Under the pieces are notes generated by a model. That model made no database searches. It saw nothing but the letters and a program-made list of their open reading frames with translations, and had not been told where the DNA came from. From Terriglobales bacterium (lineage in GTDB: Bacteria > Acidobacteriota > Terriglobia > Terriglobales > Acidobacteriaceae), in NCBI GenBank assembly GCA_035487355.1, contig DATHMF010000068.1, positions 22,834-86,833 on the forward strand: 64,000 bases of DNA, given 5' to 3'. This document shows, piece after piece, positions 34,011 through 42,940 of the stretch (position 1 is the stretch's first letter; each line of letters opens with the position of its first letter). The position numbers and the translations under genes were made by a program.

Positions 34011-35636
34011 TTAATTTATTGTTGGGGCAGCGCGAAGCCGGTTGCGCTCAGCAATAATCTTGTGGGCATTTTCTGCAAGCGCGCGGGCCTGGGGCAGCAG
34101 ATCCAGCGCCCTAAGGACCTCAGGATCATCCTGTGCCTGCACTTTCAGCCCTTCCTGCTGGCCAAATTCGAAGATGAACAATTCACTTTTGATGTTCGCC
34201 TTGACCCAATCCTGTGCACTCAGAAGGTTGGCTTCGCTGAAGGATATCTTCTGATCATCGAGGAAGTGGCGGAACTCTTGCATGACAACGTCATCGATCT
34301 GGAAGTCCTGAGTTATGTGCTTCCCGGCCAGATAGTGCTTGGCGAAGTTAAAAAAGACGTAGTGCTGCAACAGAGCATCCTGGAATGGAGTGGTTTTAGG
34401 CAGCTCGATCTTTACATCTGGAGTTATCCCACCGCCACCGTATACCGTACGTCCACTGTCAGTGAGTTTTACTTCTTTGTTGGTGGTGTTGCTGCTGTCT
34501 TTATCGTGGTTGTAATAATAGTCGTAGAGCGACACACCGTTGTATTCGCGCTGAATCAGCCGGCCGCTTGGGGTGTAGTACTTCGCCGTGGTCAGGGCGA
34601 GCGCAGTATTCTCAGAAAGCTGATGCACGGTCTGCACCAGTCCTTTGCCGAAGGTGGTTTCACCTGCAATCAGTCCACGGTCATGGTCCTGAATCGCTCC
34701 GGAAACAATTTCAGCCGCTGAGGCGGTGCCGCGATTGACCAGCACTACCAGCGGATATTCTTTGCCACCGTTGCCATGAGCAGCACGATAAACTTCTTCG
34801 GGTGAAGAGCGGCCGTGGTGCGAGACGATGATTTGTCCTTTGCGCAGGAATTTGTCAGCAACACCCACACCCTGGTTCAGCAGCCCGCCGGGATTCTGCC
34901 GCAGATCGAGAATCAATCCCTTGATGTCGCCAAACTCTTCCAGCGCCTGGGTGGTCTCCCGTTCGGTGTTCTCTGATTGAAAATTGGAGATATGCATGTA
35001 GCCGATGCCAGGACGAACCAGGAAATGGATATCCACGCTGTGGCGGGGAATCTCATCACGGGTAACATTAAAATCCAGCAATTTGTCTGCTCCCTCTCGC
35101 TGGAGGGTGATCGTCACCTGGGTGCCCTTGGGACCTTTGAGCAGGCCAACTACATCCCCGGTGTTCATGTTGTCCGTCGGTTTGCCGTTGATGGCAATAA
35201 GTACATCGCCCGGACGGATGCCTGAGCGGTAGGCTGGACTTCCTACAAAAGTCGCAAATACGATGATTTTGTTGCTTCGCGGACCCACTTCCATGCCCAC
35301 GCCGTAGTACTTGCCGTTCTGCTCTTCGCGCATCTCAGAGAAGGTTTTCGGATCAAAAAAATTAGAGTGCGGATCAAGCACCCGCAGCATTCCCGGGATA
35401 GCGCCGTTATAAATGGCCTTTTCTGCATCTACCGGGTCAGCGTAGTTCAGCTCCACGATGCTGTATACCTGCACGAAGCCGCGCAGGCTGTCATTCAGCT
35501 CAGAGGGGTTCGATGGGTCTGAATCTGCCCCGGTTTTCTGTCCAAAAACGGTCCCCAGAAAACCACAGCTCAAAATGACAAATGAAATCAGGAGGAGCGA
35601 ACGCAAAGAACTTCGAGCACTGCTGTGAGCCATCAT
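34011..35636 (-). CDS. ctpA: Carboxy-terminal processing protease, peptidase family S41
   Basis: A 541-residue periplasmic serine protease with an N-terminal membrane anchor/signal (LLISFVILSCGFLGTVFG). Order: an N-terminal helical part, a PDZ domain (GVGMEVGPRSNKIIVFATFV, GSPAYRSGIRPGDVLIAING), and the S41 core (GLILDLRQNPGGLLNQGV, then LVNRGTASAAEIVSGAIQDH with the catalytic Ser and GETTFGKGLVQTVHQL with the catalytic Lys). It cleaves protein C-termini. The length is larger than classic CtpA because of a long C-terminal helical tail, as in Prc-like enzymes. It stands alone on the minus strand. Confidence 0.95.
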   Translation of the reverse strand: MMAHSSARSSLRSLLLISFVILSCGFLGTVFGQKTGADSDPSNPSELNDSLRGFVQVYSIVELNYADPVDAEKAIYNGAIPGMLRVLDPHSNFFDPKTFSEMREEQNGKYYGVGMEVGPRSNKIIVFATFVGSPAYRSGIRPGDVLIAINGKPTDNMNTGDVVGLLKGPKGTQVTITLQREGADKLLDFNVTRDEIPRHSVDIHFLVRPGIGYMHISNFQSENTERETTQALEEFGDIKGLILDLRQNPGGLLNQGVGVADKFLRKGQIIVSHHGRSSPEEVYRAAHGNGGKEYPLVVLVNRGTASAAEIVSGAIQDHDRGLIAGETTFGKGLVQTVHQLSENTALALTTAKYYTPSGRLIQREYNGVSLYDYYYNHDKDSSNTTNKEVKLTDSGRTVYGGGGITPDVKIELPKTTPFQDALLQHYVFFNFAKHYLAGKHITQDFQIDDVVMQEFRHFLDDQKISFSEANLLSAQDWVKANIKSELFIFEFGQQEGLKVQAQDDPEVLRALDLLPQARALAENAHKIIAERNRLRAAPTIN

Positions 35637-35862
35637 CTACTTCCCGCCAATAATTTGGTGCTTTGTGCGAAGTATACCACAGCTAAAACCAAGGCTGCTG
35701 GGATCAATATAGGCCTTGACTTTCCCGCCATTCCGGGTTTCAATAAGTTACTCACTCGTTTATTAGCCCCCCTTAGTCAGCCTTGCCCCTCAGACATCGG
35801 AGACTTACCCCCTAAAAAGGCGCGAGAATCTACAAGTGTATGATTCTGCGAATAAAATCACG

Positions 35863-36798
35863 ATGAAGAAACTCAATTTCCTGATCTCATTAATCACCAC
35901 CGACAACGACTATCAACAAGAGCAAGCACTTGCAGCGGAGGAGATGGCCCGAAAATTGAACGTGGGTCTGCAGATCATCTACGCAGAAAGTGATGCTATT
36001 AATCAAAGCCAGCAACTGCTGAAAGCTATTCAAGCTCCGTTAGGCTCGCGGCCCGATGGAATTATGTTTGAGCCTGTGAGCGGGATCGGACTGCCCCAAG
36101 TCGCCCGCGCCGCCGTGGCTGCCGGAATCGGGTGGGTGGTGCTGAATTGTGATGTTGATTACACGAAAGAACTACGCATCAGCAATCGGGCTCCGGTGTT
36201 CGGAATTACATCCGCCCATGAAGAGATTGGGCGCATTCAGGGACACCAGTTTCGCGCACTGCTGCCCAAAGGCGGCTCGGTTCTGTATATCCAGGGCCCA
36301 TCCAACAGCCTTCCTGCCACGCAGCGAACCATTGGCATGTCTCAAACCAAACCTGAAAATGTTGACGTGAGGATGATCCGAGGGCGGTGGACCGAACTCA
36401 GCGCAAACCAGGCGGTCAGCGCCTGGCTGCGTCTCTCAACCTCCCGCAAGGCACATATTGACGTGATCGGGTGCCAGAACGACGCCATGGCCGCAGGCGC
36501 CAAGAAGGCGTTCGAGGAACTGACCACGGGCGAAGAACGCAAAAGGTGGCTAAGCCTGCCCTACACCGGCGTCGATGGCATTCCTAAAACCGGCCTAGCA
36601 TGGGTGCAGCAAGGATTGCTCTCTGCCACCGTCGTTGTGCCGGCAAATACAGGGCTTGCAATCAAGATGCTGGCCCAGGCAATTCAAACCGGTTCCCAAC
36701 CTCCCGAACGCACACTGACCGAACCTAGCTCTTATCCATCACTGGACACACTAGCAGCAAAGCGGGTCGAGAGAACAAGTATTTTTGCAGTTAAATGA
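35863..36798 (+). CDS. Periplasmic-binding-protein-fold sugar-binding protein without a signal peptide
   Basis: A 311-residue protein with the type 1 sugar-binding fold (LacI/RbsB-like): opens MKKLNFLISLITTDNDYQQEQ, then EEMARKLNVGLQIIYAESDA, DGIMFEPVSGIGLPQVARAA, GWVVLNCDVDY, VFGITSAHEEIGRIQGHQFR and DVIGCQNDAMAAGAKKAFEE. There is neither an export signal nor a DNA-binding domain, and no ABC transporter genes are near. It is therefore likely cytoplasmic, perhaps a sensor or the ligand module of a signalling pair. GTG 35836 is an alternative start giving nine extra residues but still no signal. Ligand unknown. Confidence 0.8.
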   Translation: MKKLNFLISLITTDNDYQQEQALAAEEMARKLNVGLQIIYAESDAINQSQQLLKAIQAPLGSRPDGIMFEPVSGIGLPQVARAAVAAGIGWVVLNCDVDYTKELRISNRAPVFGITSAHEEIGRIQGHQFRALLPKGGSVLYIQGPSNSLPATQRTIGMSQTKPENVDVRMIRGRWTELSANQAVSAWLRLSTSRKAHIDVIGCQNDAMAAGAKKAFEELTTGEERKRWLSLPYTGVDGIPKTGLAWVQQGLLSATVVVPANTGLAIKMLAQAIQTGSQPPERTLTEPSSYPSLDTLAAKRVERTSIFAVK

Positions 36799-36844
36799 TT
36801 GATTTATAACAATCCGCGCGAAATTAGGGGACGTAAGCGCTCTT

Positions 36845-37444
36845 CTACCGCACCCGGCCGAGTTTTTCCATGGGCCAGTAGACAAATACGGCCTTCCCGT
36901 AAATGTACTGTCCTTCGACTGGGCCGAACTCACGGCTGTCGTTGGACATGCTGCGGTGATCTCCCAGCACAAAATAGGAATCGGCGGGCACGGTAAGCTC
37001 CGGCATGGAAAGCCGGTCGTGATATTCCGCAGGGACATAGCTTTCCGACAAAGGCTGCCCGTTCAAATAAACTTCGCCCTCGACAATACGAATACGATCA
37101 CCAGCCACGCCAATCACACGCTTGATAAAACTCTTGGAAGGATCAGGAGGATAATGGAATACGACAATATCGCCGCGCTCAATCGGCTCCAGCCGATAAA
37201 CAAATTTGTTGATAAAAATACGCTCCTGGTCCTGCAGCTCCGGCAGCATGCTGGTGCCTTCTACTTTGACCGGCTGATAGAGAAAAATAATTACAAAGAC
37301 TGCCAGAATCAGTGAGATCGTAAGATCACGAAGCCATAGACGCAACTGTGCATAGGGAATAGAAGCACCCTTGGATGCAGTTTTAGGGGGAGCCGGAGCT
37401 TCAGTGGGATCCGCGGGAATATTGGAATCGGGCTCTTGATTCAT
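36845..37444 (-). CDS. lepB: Signal peptidase I
   Basis: A 199-residue membrane serine protease that removes signal peptides from exported proteins. The single N-terminal membrane segment (ISLILAVFVIIFLYQPVKV) follows a Pro-rich cytosolic lead. The catalytic Ser is in VEGTSMLPEL, the general-base Lys in PSKSFIKRVIGVAGDRI, and the family's box D/E signature FVLGDHRSMSNDSREFGPV is complete. Length is that of the short, one-anchor class. It is transcribed alone on the minus strand, convergent with the binding-protein gene. Confidence 0.96.
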   Translation of the reverse strand: MNQEPDSNIPADPTEAPAPPKTASKGASIPYAQLRLWLRDLTISLILAVFVIIFLYQPVKVEGTSMLPELQDQERIFINKFVYRLEPIERGDIVVFHYPPDPSKSFIKRVIGVAGDRIRIVEGEVYLNGQPLSESYVPAEYHDRLSMPELTVPADSYFVLGDHRSMSNDSREFGPVEGQYIYGKAVFVYWPMEKLGRVR

Positions 37445-37635
37445 GTAGCTCTTTTAAGCGTAATCTAATTTTAATGCTTCTCAGGATTTACGTCCAAATC
37501 AGCTTTGTCTTAGCCATGGTTCGATATTCCGTCTGTAAGCACAAATACTGAGACAAAATCATGCTCTCTCCTTGAACGTGTTTTGCGTCCAAAGAGAGTA
37601 CAATAACCGACATTGAGGCCAAGGCCATATTTTCT

Positions 37636-38148
37636 ATGAAACGTCTGCTTTCTGTGCTCTGTATTACGCTTGCTGCAATCATTTCTAGTCCTGCCCAATG
37701 GCTGGGAAAACCAATGGATATGCCTGCTTATCACGATACGGGCTTCGCAAAAGGCGATAATATACCGCCTATTTTGTCGGCAGATAACCTCTCCTTCCCG
37801 GAGAGGAAATACAGGGCCGTACAGGTGCACGCCTATGAGTTGGCGGCCAAGATCCCCCAGGTGATTTATCAGCAACCCTGCTATTGCTACTGCGACCGGG
37901 GCCACGGCCACAAGAGCCTGCATAGCTGCTTCGAGGTGGAGCATGGCGGCAATTGTGTTGCTTGTATGAAAGAGCTTTATTACAGCTACCAGATGACCGA
38001 ACAGAAAAAGACACCGGCCCAAATCCGCATGGGTATTGTTTCTGGTGAGTGGCAGCAGGTTGATCTAGATACGGCTGCTTCTATTGGAGTAACCCCCAAG
38101 ACGCCGGCACACAAGGCAGTGTCCAAATCCAAAGCAAAAGCAACATAA
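37636..38148 (+). CDS. Exported PCYCGC-type Cys-rich protein
   Basis: A 170-residue protein with a signal peptide (RLLSVLCITLAAIISSPA). The core QQPCYCYCDRGHGHKSLHSC-FEVEHGGNCVACMKE matches the PCYCGC domain, in which clustered Cys and His may bind a metal or cofactor. The start ATG follows aagg. The C-terminus is Lys/Ala-rich (KAVSKSKAKAT), a low-complexity tail. Neighbours give no clue; function is not established for the family. Confidence 0.8.
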   Translation: MKRLLSVLCITLAAIISSPAQWLGKPMDMPAYHDTGFAKGDNIPPILSADNLSFPERKYRAVQVHAYELAAKIPQVIYQQPCYCYCDRGHGHKSLHSCFEVEHGGNCVACMKELYYSYQMTEQKKTPAQIRMGIVSGEWQQVDLDTAASIGVTPKTPAHKAVSKSKAKAT

Positions 38149-38388
38149 AATCAGCCCTCAGTCCTCAGAGTTGGACTCAGCGGTCGAAACCAGGCTGCTG
38201 CTCTCCGCAGCTTTGTGGGATTGGGTTGGTCCGTTTCAGCCCTGAGGTACATCTAATAGCGTTAAAGTTGACGCGGGAGCCAATAACGCGTATAAACTCC
38301 GCTTTAAGTTGTTCAATTCAGACCCTTGTTAGATTTCCACAGCTCGCCGCAATCGAGCCATACGGGGCCGCAACGAAAGGGCATACAG
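38149..38388. other. Gap upstream of the TPR-like gene
   Basis: No gene or strong repeat seen; it should carry the promoter for the genes that run from here to glmU. Confidence 0.3.
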
Positions 38389-39063
38389 ATGAGCAAAAAG
38401 GCCTCAGCAAAGGTTAAAAGACAGTCAGGTAAGCTCAAGAAAATAAAAGCTTTGCATAAAAACAAAACTCAAAAACCGCAAACCACATCAGGTGCTCAGA
38501 GCAGTTCATCGCTGAGCCAGGACCCGCGTTTTACACAGGCTGTGCAAAATTACGAGGCTGGCCTGAAGGCCATACAAGAGCGCAAATTTGAACGCGCTAA
38601 GGCACTTTTAGAAAAAGTAATGACATCGGGCAGCCGAGAACTGGCGGATCGGGCTGCAGTCCACCTGAATACTTGCCAGCAACAGTTGGCGCGGGCCTCC
38701 AGTAGCGGCTTCAAATCCCCTGAGGAACACTACGACTACGTTATCTCACTGATGAATACAGCCGACTACGATGGCGCACGTTCTCATCTGGAGAAATTAC
38801 AGAAACAGGTCCCCAAGGCCGACTATGTTTGGTATGGCTTGGCAGTCTTGGATTGCCTTACCCATCATTACGAATCGGCGCTGAAGAACCTGGAGCAAGC
38901 CATCAAACTGAATACCGGAAACCGCTATCATGCGCGCAATGAGTCCGACTTTCAGAATATGGCTGATGATCCTCGCTTTACGGAATTGCTCTACCCGGAA
39001 GAGCTCGAAGCATCTGCGGCCCCTACACCCGCTTCGCCGGGCCCCGCAAAAAAGCGGCGATGA
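38389..39063 (+). CDS. TPR-like protein upstream of yvcK
   Basis: A 224-residue basic-to-acidic protein. The N-terminus is a Lys-rich tail (MSKKASAKVKRQSGKLKKIK) that might bind RNA or membrane. Two or three tetratricopeptide-like helical hairpins follow: FTQAVQNYEAGLKAIQERKF-ERAKALLEKVM, EHYDYVISLMNTADYDGARSHLEKL and YGLAVLDCLTHHYESALKNL-EQAIKLN. The start chosen (38389) has aaaggg at -12 and gives a typical lead; an upstream start would add 21 residues without a ribosome site. It is followed by the yvcK-glmU pair on the same strand and may be co-transcribed. Confidence 0.75.
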   Translation: MSKKASAKVKRQSGKLKKIKALHKNKTQKPQTTSGAQSSSSLSQDPRFTQAVQNYEAGLKAIQERKFERAKALLEKVMTSGSRELADRAAVHLNTCQQQLARASSSGFKSPEEHYDYVISLMNTADYDGARSHLEKLQKQVPKADYVWYGLAVLDCLTHHYESALKNLEQAIKLNTGNRYHARNESDFQNMADDPRFTELLYPEELEASAAPTPASPGPAKKRR

Positions 39064-39187
39064 AAGCTGTGTGTATAGAACGGCTGCGGTGCCTGGGATT
39101 CCCGGTACTGGGAACCTAATATGGAAGCAAATTGAGCGAGAATCCTCACTCGCTCTAGACGGATAAGTAGGAAAATTGAAACCAGGG

Positions 39188-40255
39188 ATGTCAACAGAGC
39201 CAACTTCGATCAAAGTAGTGGCGATCGGCGGAGGGACGGGTCTTTCCACTCTGCTGAAAGGACTCAAACATTTTGACCGTCGTGGCGCTTATCATGCACC
39301 TGATTCCGGGCGAGAGGTTTTCATAAGCGGCCTGACGGCCATTGTGACCGTTACCGATGATGGTGGCTCCAGCGGCCGTTTGCGCAAAGATTTTAACATC
39401 CTGCCGCCGGGCGACATTCGCAATTGCCTGGTCGCGCTCTCGGAAGATGAAGAACTTCTATCGCAATTGTTCCAGTACCGCTTTAAGGCTGGGGCGGGCC
39501 TCGAAGGACACAATTTCGGCAATCTATTTGTCGCCGCACTGACCGAGATCACCGGCGACTTCGCCATGGCAGTGAAGGTTTCATCTGCCATCCTGAAGAC
39601 GCGCGGGGTGATTTATCCCTCCACAGTTTCCAATGTCCAACTGGAAGCATTGATGGATGACGGCAGCCGCGTGCAGGGCGAAACCAACATCTCGCGCAGC
39701 AAGCAACGCATCGTAGAGCTATTTATGATCCCTGCCGATGCCCAACCCTTGCCCCAGGCCCTGAAAGCAATTGCAGAGGCCGACTTGATTACCCTCGGTC
39801 CCGGGTCGCTGTACACCAGCCTGATCTCCAACCTGATCGTGAGTGGTATCCCACAAGCGATTGCAGCCTCGGGCGCCGTCAAGGTTTTTGTATGCAATCT
39901 TATGACCCAGGCCAATGAGAGCCTGGGACTCAGTGCTGCCGACCATCTGCGTGCCCTCGAAGATCACGCTAAAACGCAGATCTTCAACTACGCGCTGTTG
40001 AATACCCGCCCTGTTTCCGCTGCCCTGAAAGAAAAATATGCTGCCGAAGGTGCAGAACAGATCCGAGTGGACCTCGACGCCATCCGCAAGATGGGCCTGG
40101 AACCGATCTGCGGGGACTTTCTGGAGGAAGTGGCCGGCGTGGCCAGACACGCAACCCGAGCTCTGGCACAGGCGTTACTCGCTTTAGCGGATGATGAGGG
40201 CAAGCATTCGCAGCAGATGGCTGGAATCTCGGCGAAAAAACGCGGCTCGCGTTAA
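39188..40255 (+). CDS. YvcK/CofD-like family protein (gluconeogenesis factor type)
   Basis: A 355-residue protein of the YvcK branch of the CofD-like superfamily. It opens VVAIGGGTGLSTLLKGLKHF, then has ATVTDDGGSSGRLRKDFNIL-PPGDIRNCLVAL and YNFGNLFVAALTEI-type elements, and ends with ICGDFLEEVAGVARHAT. YvcK proteins bind UDP-GlcNAc and tune central carbon and cell-wall metabolism; this fits the position 14 bases before glmU, which makes UDP-GlcNAc. TTG 39176 with agg upstream is an alternative start giving four more residues. Confidence 0.9.
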   Translation: MSTEPTSIKVVAIGGGTGLSTLLKGLKHFDRRGAYHAPDSGREVFISGLTAIVTVTDDGGSSGRLRKDFNILPPGDIRNCLVALSEDEELLSQLFQYRFKAGAGLEGHNFGNLFVAALTEITGDFAMAVKVSSAILKTRGVIYPSTVSNVQLEALMDDGSRVQGETNISRSKQRIVELFMIPADAQPLPQALKAIAEADLITLGPGSLYTSLISNLIVSGIPQAIAASGAVKVFVCNLMTQANESLGLSAADHLRALEDHAKTQIFNYALLNTRPVSAALKEKYAAEGAEQIRVDLDAIRKMGLEPICGDFLEEVAGVARHATRALAQALLALADDEGKHSQQMAGISAKKRGSR

Positions 40256-40269
40256 GATGTTCGAGAGCA

Positions 40270-41799
40270 ATGAAAGCCCCTAAAACGATTCACAGCAAAA
40301 AACAGCCGAGCGATCGTCGCGAGTATCCGCGACAGGGCGTCTTGAGCAAGATTGAAGATGTTGCGCACGGTGCTCTCCGCAAGGCACTTTCCTCGAATAC
40401 CGGGAGACTGGCCATCGCCATCATGGCGGCCGGCAAGGGTACACGCCTTAAATCCAAACATCCCAAAGTATTGCATTCGATTGCCGGCAAAACACTGCTG
40501 GAGCATGTAATTGCAGCGGCAACCATGGTCGCCCCGGCAGAAGATATTTACGTGATCATTGGACACGAAGCCGATCGGGTTCGCGCACAAGTGGAGCACA
40601 CAGGCGTGCACTTCGTTTTGCAAAGCGAGCAACGCGGCACAGGACATGCAGTAATGGCCGCCAGCGAGGCGCTGGCCGGCTACGACAATGCCCTCATACT
40701 CTCAGGCGATGTGCCTCTGATTCAGCCGGAGACGATAACGCGCCTGCGCGATTTTCACTGGCAGCAGCACGCTGCCATGACCATCTTGACGGCAGTTTTG
40801 GAAGATCCAGGCGGATACGGACGGGTTGTGCGCAAATCGCGCACCAGCAATGATGTGACAGCCATCATTGAGCAGAAATCCCTCCAAGGTGAGCAGGAGA
40901 AGATCCGCGAAATTAATACAGGCATTTATGCTTTCCAGGTTAAACCGTTACTCGAGAACCTGCACAAGCTCACCACTGAAAATGCCCACCAGGAATACTA
41001 TTTGACCGATATCGCTTCCCTGCTGGTACGCGCCAAAAAGAAGGTTGTGGCCCTGACCGCTCTGAATATGGAAGAGACCCTGGGGGTCAATACACGGGCT
41101 GAACTCGCCCAACTCGATTCCGTGCTGCGTATGCGCAAGAACCAGGAATTAATGCAGTCGGGCGTAACCTTGCTTCAACCGCTGACTTGCGTAATTGATT
41201 CCAGCGTGCAGATTGAGCCCGATACCATTATTGATCCCTACGTTCAGATTTTCGGAAATACGCGTATTGGAGGCGATTGCCATATTCGTTCCTACACGGT
41301 CATCCGCGACTGCGAGATTGGCAATAATGTCGAGGTGAGGCCAGGATGCATACTAAGCGAGTCCAGCATTGCTTCAGGCGCGGTGCTGGGACCGTATGCC
41401 CATGTGAGGCCAGGAAGCGAGATTGGCGAGGGCGCCCACATTGGCAACTTTGTAGAAACCAAAAAGATGCGGATGGGCAAAGGATCGAAGGCCAATCATC
41501 TTACCTATCTGGGAGATGCGCAGATCGGTGAGAACGTCAACATCGGCGCGGGAACTATTACCTGCAACTACGACGGAGTCGATAAGCACACTACCGTAAT
41601 CGAAGACGGTGCTTTTATCGGCAGCGACTCCACCCTGGTCGCGCCAGTTCGCGTCGGGCGCGGAGCTTATGTGGGGGCTTCCTCCTGCATCACCAAAGAT
41701 GTCCCCTCCGAAGCATTGGCTATCGCCCGCGGGGAGCAGGTCAACAAAGAGGGTTGGGTACAGAAGCGGCGGGAAGCAAGAACGGCAAAGGGAAAATAA
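40270..41799 (+). CDS. glmU: Bifunctional GlcNAc-1-P uridyltransferase / glucosamine-1-P acetyltransferase
   Basis: A 509-residue enzyme that acetylates glucosamine-1-phosphate and couples it to UTP, forming UDP-GlcNAc for peptidoglycan. The N-terminal Rossmann domain has IMAAGKGTRLKSKHPKVLHS and ALILSGDVPLIQPETI; the C-terminal left-handed beta-helix has many hexapeptide repeats (IGGDCHIRSYTVIRDCEIGN) and the acetyl-CoA end (HTTVIEDGAFIGSDSTLVAP). About 45 residues precede the usual start (MKAPKTIHSKKQPSDRREYP...), a basic extension absent in most GlmU; an internal start at the family's position lacks an ATG, so the extension may be real. It is the last gene of its unit. Confidence 0.96.
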   Translation: MKAPKTIHSKKQPSDRREYPRQGVLSKIEDVAHGALRKALSSNTGRLAIAIMAAGKGTRLKSKHPKVLHSIAGKTLLEHVIAAATMVAPAEDIYVIIGHEADRVRAQVEHTGVHFVLQSEQRGTGHAVMAASEALAGYDNALILSGDVPLIQPETITRLRDFHWQQHAAMTILTAVLEDPGGYGRVVRKSRTSNDVTAIIEQKSLQGEQEKIREINTGIYAFQVKPLLENLHKLTTENAHQEYYLTDIASLLVRAKKKVVALTALNMEETLGVNTRAELAQLDSVLRMRKNQELMQSGVTLLQPLTCVIDSSVQIEPDTIIDPYVQIFGNTRIGGDCHIRSYTVIRDCEIGNNVEVRPGCILSESSIASGAVLGPYAHVRPGSEIGEGAHIGNFVETKKMRMGKGSKANHLTYLGDAQIGENVNIGAGTITCNYDGVDKHTTVIEDGAFIGSDSTLVAPVRVGRGAYVGASSCITKDVPSEALAIARGEQVNKEGWVQKRREARTAKGK

Positions 41800-41832
41800 T
41801 CTGCCCTGCCATCCATGGAACTCCAATAAAAA

Positions 41833-41850
41833 GCCCCTCTTGCGAGGGGC
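41833..41850 (+). terminator. Hairpin after glmU
   Basis: A 7-bp stem (gcccctc / gaggggc) with a ttgc loop, preceded by aaaaa and followed by atattagttt. It is 31 bases after the glmU stop and 31 bases before the stop of the convergent gene, so it may serve both strands. Confidence 0.6.
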
Positions 41851-41880
41851 ATATTAGTTTTAGGAGGGAAATTAAAGATT

Positions 41881-42411
41881 TCAGATCATTGCGGCTAGTA
41901 ACTCGCGCATGCGCAAACGGGCCTGGTGGAGTCCGTGGCAGCTTTCGTATTCACTCAGCCCCAGAAGCCGGGTAATGCTGGCGTGGTCGTGCTGCACCAC
42001 GTCGTGCAGCAGAAAAATAAGGCGTTCGGTGACTGGAAGCTGGACCACAGCCCTTTCCAGGTGAACTCTCTTGGTATTAACACGAATCTGGCAAACTTCT
42101 TTTACCTCGGTGCAGGAAAGCGTCAGAGTCCCGATAGGCCGGCTCGCGCGCAGTTCATTCACCAGCGCACGATCAATCATCTCCAGACTGGGTTCATTCG
42201 CTGCCCAAAAGGCGCGGCCAAAAACATTTGCACAGAGTTCTTCAGCTTCGAGTTCGTTATCTGTCATCCAGAATGCAAGGGAATAAACGCGGTGCTTGTT
42301 CTTTTCGTAGATTTCTTTTGCTTTCCCGGCCGGGACTGCGTGTAATGCGGGAAGAAAATCCACGAATCCAGTAAGTTTTGCCTGTTGTTGAGAAAGCGTA
42401 TGAGTCGCCAT
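41881..42411 (-). CDS. ECF-sigma-like protein
   Basis: A 176-residue protein from ATG 42411 (gagaggcagaataag upstream). Residues 33-65 (AKEIYEKNKHRVYSLAFWMT-DNELEAEELCANVF) resemble sigma region 2, and the C-terminal half (VVQLPVTERLIFLLHDVVQHDHASITRLLGLSEYES) resembles region 4 with its helix-turn-helix. The link between them is a Cys-containing beta-like stretch (TLTLSCTEVKEVCQIRVNTK) not usual in ECF factors. No anti-sigma gene is adjacent, and the HTH is short. It may be a functional ECF factor or a derived sigma-like regulator. It is convergent with glmU. Confidence 0.7.
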   Translation of the reverse strand: MATHTLSQQQAKLTGFVDFLPALHAVPAGKAKEIYEKNKHRVYSLAFWMTDNELEAEELCANVFGRAFWAANEPSLEMIDRALVNELRASRPIGTLTLSCTEVKEVCQIRVNTKRVHLERAVVQLPVTERLIFLLHDVVQHDHASITRLLGLSEYESCHGLHQARLRMRELLAAMI

Positions 42412-42940
42412 CTTATTCTGCCTCTCGAAAGAGTTACTCCTGTCACTTGGATGAAAGCATTTGAGTGGCCAATTTCCACGACGGAATTTGGAATTCCGCC
42501 ACCTTCTCAACCATTTCCAGGTTTTGGCCAGATAGGAAGAAGGGTCACCGCCACTTAAATGTTTGAAAAACATTGGGTTACTCTAAGAACGGCGAGGATT
42601 AAGCAACTTGCGGGCCCTGGAATCATTTTAAAAAATCCACAACTGTGGCTCTAAAGTTAATAGTGGCGGGAAATACACTCTAGTGGTACATCTGTACACA
42701 CATTAAGATTACTTAGACGGATTTTGTCAGTCGCAGGGTGAGCGCTGGATTGTAAGAACCAAAAACGAGCAAGAACGGCGTAGCAGCCTTGTTTTGGCTG
42801 CGAAGACCTTAGATGACAGGGTGAAATGAGACCCCAGTTACTTAGAAATTAATAGTAAGAACCATGCAAGTTTTGCGGATGTAAACTTGCCGTGTCATGT
42901 GATAATGATGACTCCCCCGAGTCTAACTTGATGGTAGTCC
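42412..42940. other. Divergent upstream region of the ECF-like and HD-GYP genes
   Basis: No gene is supported. A tgtgataat extended -10-like motif lies at about 42897, 35-45 bases before the HD-GYP start. Nothing else stands out. Confidence 0.35.
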
